Assembly (NCBI RefSeq): GCF_027924105.1
Contig: NZ_AP026972.1
Span: forward strand, 1,612,001-1,676,000
Reading direction: 5' to 3'
Length of the DNA stretch: 64,000 nt
From: Polynucleobacter sp. KF022
GTDB lineage: Bacteria; Pseudomonadota; Gammaproteobacteria; Burkholderiales; Burkholderiaceae
The notes beneath the pieces are model-generated. The model was given only the letters and a program-made list of their open reading frames with translations, ran no database searches and had not been told where the DNA came from. The number at the start of each line of letters is the position of its first letter. The first letter of the stretch is position 1. This document shows positions 59,728 to 64,000 of this stretch, one piece after another. The translations under genes were made by a program, and so were the position numbers.

Positions 59728-60290
59728 GCACCAGCTCTTCTAAACTCATTATTTTGGATCGCGATGGCGTGATCAATGAAGATCGCGACGATTACGTGAA
59801 GTCAGTGGATGAGTGGGTTCCACTTCCAGGCAGTCTAGAGGCAATTGCCCTCCTCAATCAAGCGGGCTATCAAATTGCTATAGCCACCAATCAATCTGGT
59901 CTTTCAAGGGGCTACTTCACCATCAATGATTTGCATGCAATGCATAGCAAGATGGAGAACTTACTCAAACCGCTAGGCGGGCATATTGATAGCATCTTTT
60001 TTTGCCCCCATCAGGATGCACATCAATGCAATTGCCGTAAACCCGCACCTGGGCTTATGAAAGAAATAGCTTTGCGTTATAAAAAAATGGGTAGTGCAAC
60101 ACCACTTGCTGGCACTCCCATTGTGGGAGACTCCTTACGCGATCTAGAGGCGGGCATTGCTTTGGGCGCATCGCCCCATTTAGTGCTCACCGGCAAGGGT
60201 GAAAAGACACTTGCAAAAGGCAACCTTCCAGAGGGAACGCAAATACACGCAGATCTCCTGGCATTTGCCAACGTCCTTTTAGAAAAATAA
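59724..60290 (+). CDS. gmhB: D-glycero-beta-D-manno-heptose-1,7-bisphosphate 7-phosphatase
   Basis: 188 residues of the HAD family. The catalytic pair is Asp12/Asp14 in ILDRDGVINEDRDDYVKS, TNQSGLSRGYF follows, the zinc loop is FFCPHQDAHQCNCRKPAPG, and the last motif is VGDSLRDLEAG. It dephosphorylates heptose bisphosphate on the way to ADP-heptose, used by WaaF (22858-23898). It sits between glyS (overlap 4 bases) and plsC. Confidence 0.93.
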   Translation: MSTSSSKLIILDRDGVINEDRDDYVKSVDEWVPLPGSLEAIALLNQAGYQIAIATNQSGLSRGYFTINDLHAMHSKMENLLKPLGGHIDSIFFCPHQDAHQCNCRKPAPGLMKEIALRYKKMGSATPLAGTPIVGDSLRDLEAGIALGASPHLVLTGKGEKTLAKGNLPEGTQIHADLLAFANVLLEK

Positions 60291-60304
60291 GGTTTACACA
60301 CAGC

Positions 60305-61039
60305 ATGAAATTGATTCGCTCTACCCTGTTTGCCCTATTTTTATTGGTTTTCACGCCAATTTGGTCGGTGCTTTGCATTCTGACTTTTCCATTTCTGAGC
60401 CCTGAAAATCGCTACTCTTTTATTGGACTTTGGAACAAAGTAGTTATTGCCTTATTAAAACCACTCTGTGGCATTCATTACGAAATCCGCGGTATGGAAA
60501 ATATGCAGGCCGTACTAAACGAACGCGTCATCATTCTCAGCAAGCACCAGTCGGCTTACGAAACTATCGCTTACATCGCCTTGCTCCCAAAACAACTTTG
60601 CTTTGTCTTTAAACGGGAGTTGCTCTGGATTCCATTTTTTGGCTGGGCGTTAGCTTTGTTAAAAATGATTCACATTGATCGCTCCAATAAACAGGGTGCA
60701 GCTCTATCTGTAGCTACTCAAGGGCGAAAACGCCTAAGTGAAGGCAAGTGGATCATGCTTTTTCCAGAGGGTACCAGAACTGCCACTGGATCTACCAAGC
60801 CTTACCGCAAGGGCGGCACTCGTCTTGCGAGTGCAACTGATGCTTTAGTTATTCCCATTGCGCATAATGCTGGACGCTGCTGGCCAAAAAATAGCTTTAT
60901 TAAAAATCCTGGGACAGTTATTTTTTCTATTGGCCCCGCAATTAGCTCAGCAAATAAATCCGCTGATCAACTTCAGCAAGAAGTTGAAGGATGGATTGAA
61001 GCTGAAATGCGCGTCATTGACCCAAGCGCATATAAATAA
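60305..61039 (+). CDS. plsC: 1-acyl-sn-glycerol-3-phosphate acyltransferase family protein
   Basis: 244 residues. An N-terminal span (about 5-30) precedes the acyltransferase motifs ILSKHQSAYET (HX4E form of the HX4D site), KRELLWIPFFGWAL and LFPEGTRTA. It acylates lysophosphatidate to phosphatidate at the inner membrane. It follows gmhB by 14 bases, so phospholipid and LPS-heptose steps share a transcript. Its stop faces the rsmA stop across 12 bases. Confidence 0.92.
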   Translation: MKLIRSTLFALFLLVFTPIWSVLCILTFPFLSPENRYSFIGLWNKVVIALLKPLCGIHYEIRGMENMQAVLNERVIILSKHQSAYETIAYIALLPKQLCFVFKRELLWIPFFGWALALLKMIHIDRSNKQGAALSVATQGRKRLSEGKWIMLFPEGTRTATGSTKPYRKGGTRLASATDALVIPIAHNAGRCWPKNSFIKNPGTVIFSIGPAISSANKSADQLQQEVEGWIEAEMRVIDPSAYK

Positions 61040-61051
61040 AATAGTGGGGGC

Positions 61052-61828
61052 TTAAGAGGCGAGGATCTTAGCCCACTGGATATACCGATCAACCGAAATA
61101 TCCTGTGCTCTTGCCTTCATTTCAATCTCAGTCAAACTGAGTCTATCTGTAAAAGCTTGTAAATTGGTACGCAGCATTTTTCTTCTCTGAGAAAAAGCTG
61201 CAGCGACCACTTTTTCTAAGGCGCTCCATTGAGCATGACTTAAAGCAAAATCCCTCCGGGGAATCATTCGCACCACAGCAGAATTCACCTTAGGCTGAGG
61301 ATCAAAGGCCTCTGGTGGCACCTCTAGTACCAATTCCATATCGTAGCGAGCTTGCAGCATGACCGAAAGACGGCTGAAGTCTGAACTCCCCTCTTTAGCA
61401 ACCATTCGCTCTACAACCTCAGCCTGCAACATAAATACCTGCTCATCAATTGAGTCGGCAGCAGACACTAAATGAAACAATAAAGGCGAGGAGATGTTGT
61501 ACGGCAGATTACCAACTACTTTGCATAAGCCTTGTTTAGTCGAGCGACTTTGTGCCCATGCTAAAAAATCAAACTTGAGGGCATCACCCTCAATGACCGC
61601 TAGACCCTGAAGATTTTTTTCATTCCAAAAGGCGACCAAATCTCGATCAATCTCTAAGAGGTCCAGATGGTCAAGATTTTCCAATAGTGGCAAGGTTAAT
61701 GCGCCAAGGCCAGGGCCAATCTCAATCACATGCATGTCTGCAATAGGATTAATTAGCGCGACAATAGAATAGATAATTCCGTTATCTTGTAAAAAGTTTT
61801 GTCCAAATCGTTTGCGTGCGCGATGCAT
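61052..61828 (-). CDS. rsmA: 16S rRNA dimethyladenosine transferase
   Basis: 258 residues. RKRFGQNFLQDNGII at the N-terminus, the SAM motif EIGPGLGALTLPLL, NLPYNISSPLLFHL (the NLPY catalytic motif) and AAFSQRRKMLRTNL near the end. It dimethylates A1518/A1519 of 16S rRNA. It follows pdxA with 3 bases between. Confidence 0.97.
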   Translation of the reverse strand: MHRARKRFGQNFLQDNGIIYSIVALINPIADMHVIEIGPGLGALTLPLLENLDHLDLLEIDRDLVAFWNEKNLQGLAVIEGDALKFDFLAWAQSRSTKQGLCKVVGNLPYNISSPLLFHLVSAADSIDEQVFMLQAEVVERMVAKEGSSDFSRLSVMLQARYDMELVLEVPPEAFDPQPKVNSAVVRMIPRRDFALSHAQWSALEKVVAAAFSQRRKMLRTNLQAFTDRLSLTEIEMKARAQDISVDRYIQWAKILAS

Positions 61829-61831
61829 ATC

Positions 61832-62839
61832 TTAGGATTGCTTTCTTTGGTTTGCAGCCAATTGATACGCCAAACGCATAGCCTCAAGCATGCTACCGGC
61901 ATCAGCAATTCCCTTGCCAGCGATATCCAAAGCGGTACCGTGATCTACTGAGGTGCGGATGATCGGCAGCCCTAAAGTCACATTCACCCCATTACCAAAG
62001 GTAACAAATTTAAAAGGGGCCAAGCCCTGATCGTGATACATCGCAATAAAAGCATCAACCTGCGTAATAGAAGCAGCATCAAACATCGTATCGCCTGGAT
62101 AGGGGCCTGATATCTGAACACCCATTTTTTTTGCCGCCTCAATTGCCGGCGAGATTATCTCAATCTCTTCTTGTCCTAAATATCCAGACTCTCCCGCATG
62201 AGGATTTAGACCAGCTATGCGAATAATCGGCTTTGAAATACCAAATTTTTTCTGCAAATCTTGGTTAACAATTTGAATCGTGTCTAGAACTATTTCATAA
62301 CTTAAAGCTAGTGGCACCTCTTTTAGAGGCAAATGGGTGGTCACCAATGCAACTCGTAAACTTCTTGAAGACTGAAGCTCTAAAAACCCTATAGGTAATG
62401 ACGCACACAACATCATTACCACGTGAGAAGCATGACAACGTTCTGCAAGATACTCCGTATGCCCTGTAAATGTCGTACCAGCGTCATTGATGATACTTTT
62501 TTGAAGTGGTGCAGTTACCATAGCATCAAACTGACCTTGAAGACAGCCATCAATCGCTTGATCTAAAAGATGAATGACATACTGCGCATTCTCAGGATTT
62601 AGAGTCCCCTGCAAAACAGGAGCCTTCAGCTCAATATTTTGAACCCGCAGCCGACTCACTAACTCAGGACTAATATTCTTAGGAATAGGTAATAATTTGC
62701 TATCGCCCAGCAAGGTAATTGCAACGTTATCTTGCTCACGCAAGAACCCTAGTGCAGCAATAAGCGAGACCTCAGGCCCAATACCAGCTGGTTCGCCAGT
62801 ACTTACAACGAGATTAACGAGGGGTGCTACTTGCCGCAT
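61832..62839 (-). CDS. pdxA: 4-hydroxythreonine-4-phosphate dehydrogenase
   Basis: 335 residues. VSTGEPAGIGPEVSL at the N-terminus, the metal His motif FTGHTEYLAERC, GLNPHAGESGYLGQEE, and YHDQGLAPFKFVTFGNGVNVTLGLPIIRTSVDHGTALDIAG. It acts in pyridoxal phosphate synthesis. Its start overlaps the surA stop by 26 bases, so translation is probably coupled. Confidence 0.96.
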   Translation of the reverse strand: MRQVAPLVNLVVSTGEPAGIGPEVSLIAALGFLREQDNVAITLLGDSKLLPIPKNISPELVSRLRVQNIELKAPVLQGTLNPENAQYVIHLLDQAIDGCLQGQFDAMVTAPLQKSIINDAGTTFTGHTEYLAERCHASHVVMMLCASLPIGFLELQSSRSLRVALVTTHLPLKEVPLALSYEIVLDTIQIVNQDLQKKFGISKPIIRIAGLNPHAGESGYLGQEEIEIISPAIEAAKKMGVQISGPYPGDTMFDAASITQVDAFIAMYHDQGLAPFKFVTFGNGVNVTLGLPIIRTSVDHGTALDIAGKGIADAGSMLEAMRLAYQLAANQRKQS

Positions 62840-64000
62840 CTTCCACGTTCAAAATTTTGACAGTAGCGTTATCACGTAGTTCGCGTATCCACTCCTGATA
62901 GGCTTGATCTAGTTTTCTTTCGCGAATCGCTGCGCGTGCAAATTGACGTTGTTTCTCGACAGTGAGCTGACCTTCACGACGATCTAATACTTGTATCAAA
63001 TGCCAACCGAATTCAGTTTTAACTGGGCTACTTACTTCACCAATTTGCAAACGATTCATAGCCTGCTCAAACTCGGGAACCAAGTCTCCAGGACTCATCC
63101 AACCAAGATCGCCGCCATTAGATGCAGAGCCGTCCTCTGAATATTTTTTTGCCAACTCAGAAAAGTCTGCCGTCTTAATTCTGATCTGATCACGAAATCC
63201 CTGCAAGCGTCTCTCGGCATCTTGGTCAGTCAAACCCGCTCGACTGCGCAACAAAATATGGCGAGATAAGGTTTGAGTGATAGGAATATTTTGAGGTGTG
63301 GTTGGAGCGGCCTCCGGAGCAACCGCTTGCTGAGAAGGTGTATTGGCCATTAGTGCACGTCGATCTAATACTTTAAGAACATGATAGCCCGCAGGGCTTT
63401 TCACTACAGCGTTAGCCACCTGACCACTACCAGTATTTCGAATTGCTTCATAAAACAACTGCGGCAAACGATCAGGGGTGCGGTAGCCTAATTCCTGAAA
63501 CTTAATCTTGGGATTATCTTTTGCGGCCATAGCACCCAATTGCATAAAATCAACATCCCCACGTGCTTCACGTAACAAGATATCGGCTTTCTTTTTAGCT
63601 TCAGCCTGAGCACCGGCACCAGCAGCGGCATCTACAGGAATAAAAATCTGAGCTACATCGATTTCCTCAGGCCCTCCATTTACTGCTGGTGCAGACCGGG
63701 AGGGCGTACCACTCTTCATGACCCTTGTTCGCTCCAAAATAAAGTTATCAATTTCAGCATCAGAAATTTTGATTTTGGCCTCAACTTCTCGCTCGCGATA
63801 GCGCGTCATTGAAATATCATCACGCAGCATTTGCTTATATCGATCAAAAGTGGTCCCAGAGGCATTTACTCTGGCCTTTAATTCGGCGAGCGTCAGCTTA
63901 TTTTTTGCTGCAATCTCACCGATGTACTTATCTAATTCCTTATTACTAATTCCCACGCCCTCTTGCTCAGCATTTTGAATCTGAATTTTTTCAATAATAA
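62814..64000 (-). CDS. surA: Periplasmic chaperone/peptidyl-prolyl isomerase SurA (5'-truncated by window edge)
   Basis: The frame is open to the right edge, so the signal peptide and the first part of the N-domain are outside. Visible are the end of the N-domain (GISNKELDKYIGEIAAKNKL...FDRYKQMLRDDISMTRYREREV) and two parvulin domains. The first is the less typical one (VAQIFIPVDAAAG...GYRTPDRLPQLF), the second the canonical one (RHILLRSRAGL...KYSEDGSASNGGDLGWMSPGDLVPEFEQAM...VKTEFGWHLIQVLDRR). SurA escorts outer-membrane proteins through the periplasm. The order surA-pdxA-rsmA is as in E. coli. Confidence 0.95.
   Translation of the reverse strand, partial: IIEKIQIQNAEQEGVGISNKELDKYIGEIAAKNKLTLAELKARVNASGTTFDRYKQMLRDDISMTRYREREVEAKIKISDAEIDNFILERTRVMKSGTPSRSAPAVNGGPEEIDVAQIFIPVDAAAGAGAQAEAKKKADILLREARGDVDFMQLGAMAAKDNPKIKFQELGYRTPDRLPQLFYEAIRNTGSGQVANAVVKSPAGYHVLKVLDRRALMANTPSQQAVAPEAAPTTPQNIPITQTLSRHILLRSRAGLTDQDAERRLQGFRDQIRIKTADFSELAKKYSEDGSASNGGDLGWMSPGDLVPEFEQAMNRLQIGEVSSPVKTEFGWHLIQVLDRREGQLTVEKQRQFARAAIRERKLDQAYQEWIRELRDNATVKILNVEDAASSTPR

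Noticed and set aside
1..64000. CRISPR arrays, complete insertion sequences, rRNA genes
   Set aside because: No regularly spaced repeats, transposase with terminal repeats, or rRNA signatures were seen. The only mobile trace is the integrase remnant at 1928-2218.

Overview
The window looks like a chromosomal segment of a free-living betaproteobacterium of the Burkholderiaceae, most likely Polynucleobacter or a close relative. This rests on remembered family resemblance and gene order, not on a search. The signs are a moderately low GC content for a betaproteobacterium, a three-gene pntAA/pntAB/pntB transhydrogenase, a BvgA/BvgS-like phosphorelay, compact same-strand housekeeping blocks (purK-purE-purC-fba-pyk-pgk; ybeY-corC-lnt-glyQ-glyS-gmhB-plsC; surA-pdxA-rsmA) and several Burkholderiales-type small families.

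Layout. 1-1845: the end of the pnt operon. 1846-3693: a small decayed island. It carries a truncated tyrosine integrase and an AT-rich GT2 glycosyltransferase, and is bounded by a 67-bp duplication of the pntB 3' end; the probable native pntB terminator now lies beyond the island. 3767-6163: a large TPR/GT41 (O-GlcNAc-transferase-like) protein. 6288-8259: groEL and groES (minus strand) behind a clear CIRCE operator and a sigma70/sigma32-like promoter. 8576-12480: a degenerate EAL protein, a LuxR-type response regulator and a hybrid sensor kinase, resembling a BvgR-BvgA-BvgS set. 12506-26678: core metabolism and envelope genes (dacB, tsaC/sua5, purine and glycolysis block, ilvE, waaF, a BepA-like protease). 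26702-27178: moaC.

27278-35854: an accessory, AT-rich surface-modification region. It has a GT4 enzyme, two more TPR/GT41 proteins, a TPR/GT9-like protein, a small putative sugar transferase, and a type IV pilin gene next to one of the GT41 genes. 35918-40619: terC, sucD/sucC, recX/recA with an almost perfect LexA box. 40728-51004: a mixed set of small transporters and enzymes and one tRNA-Met. 51062-64000: an antiporter, miaB-ybeY-corC-lnt (with no ybeZ/phoH between miaB and ybeY), glyQS, gmhB, plsC, and convergent rsmA-pdxA-surA, the last running off the window.

How the genes fit together. Heptose and lipid A-core supply (gmhB, waaF), lipoprotein maturation (lnt), outer-membrane protein folding (surA, BepA-like protease), peptidoglycan trimming (dacB) and the pilin/glycosyltransferase cluster make envelope biogenesis the main theme besides central metabolism. 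The regions most worth a second look are the pntB-targeted mini-island, the three GT41 paralogues with the pilin, and the EAL/response regulator/kinase locus, whose first gene has its Shine-Dalgarno inside a strong inverted repeat.
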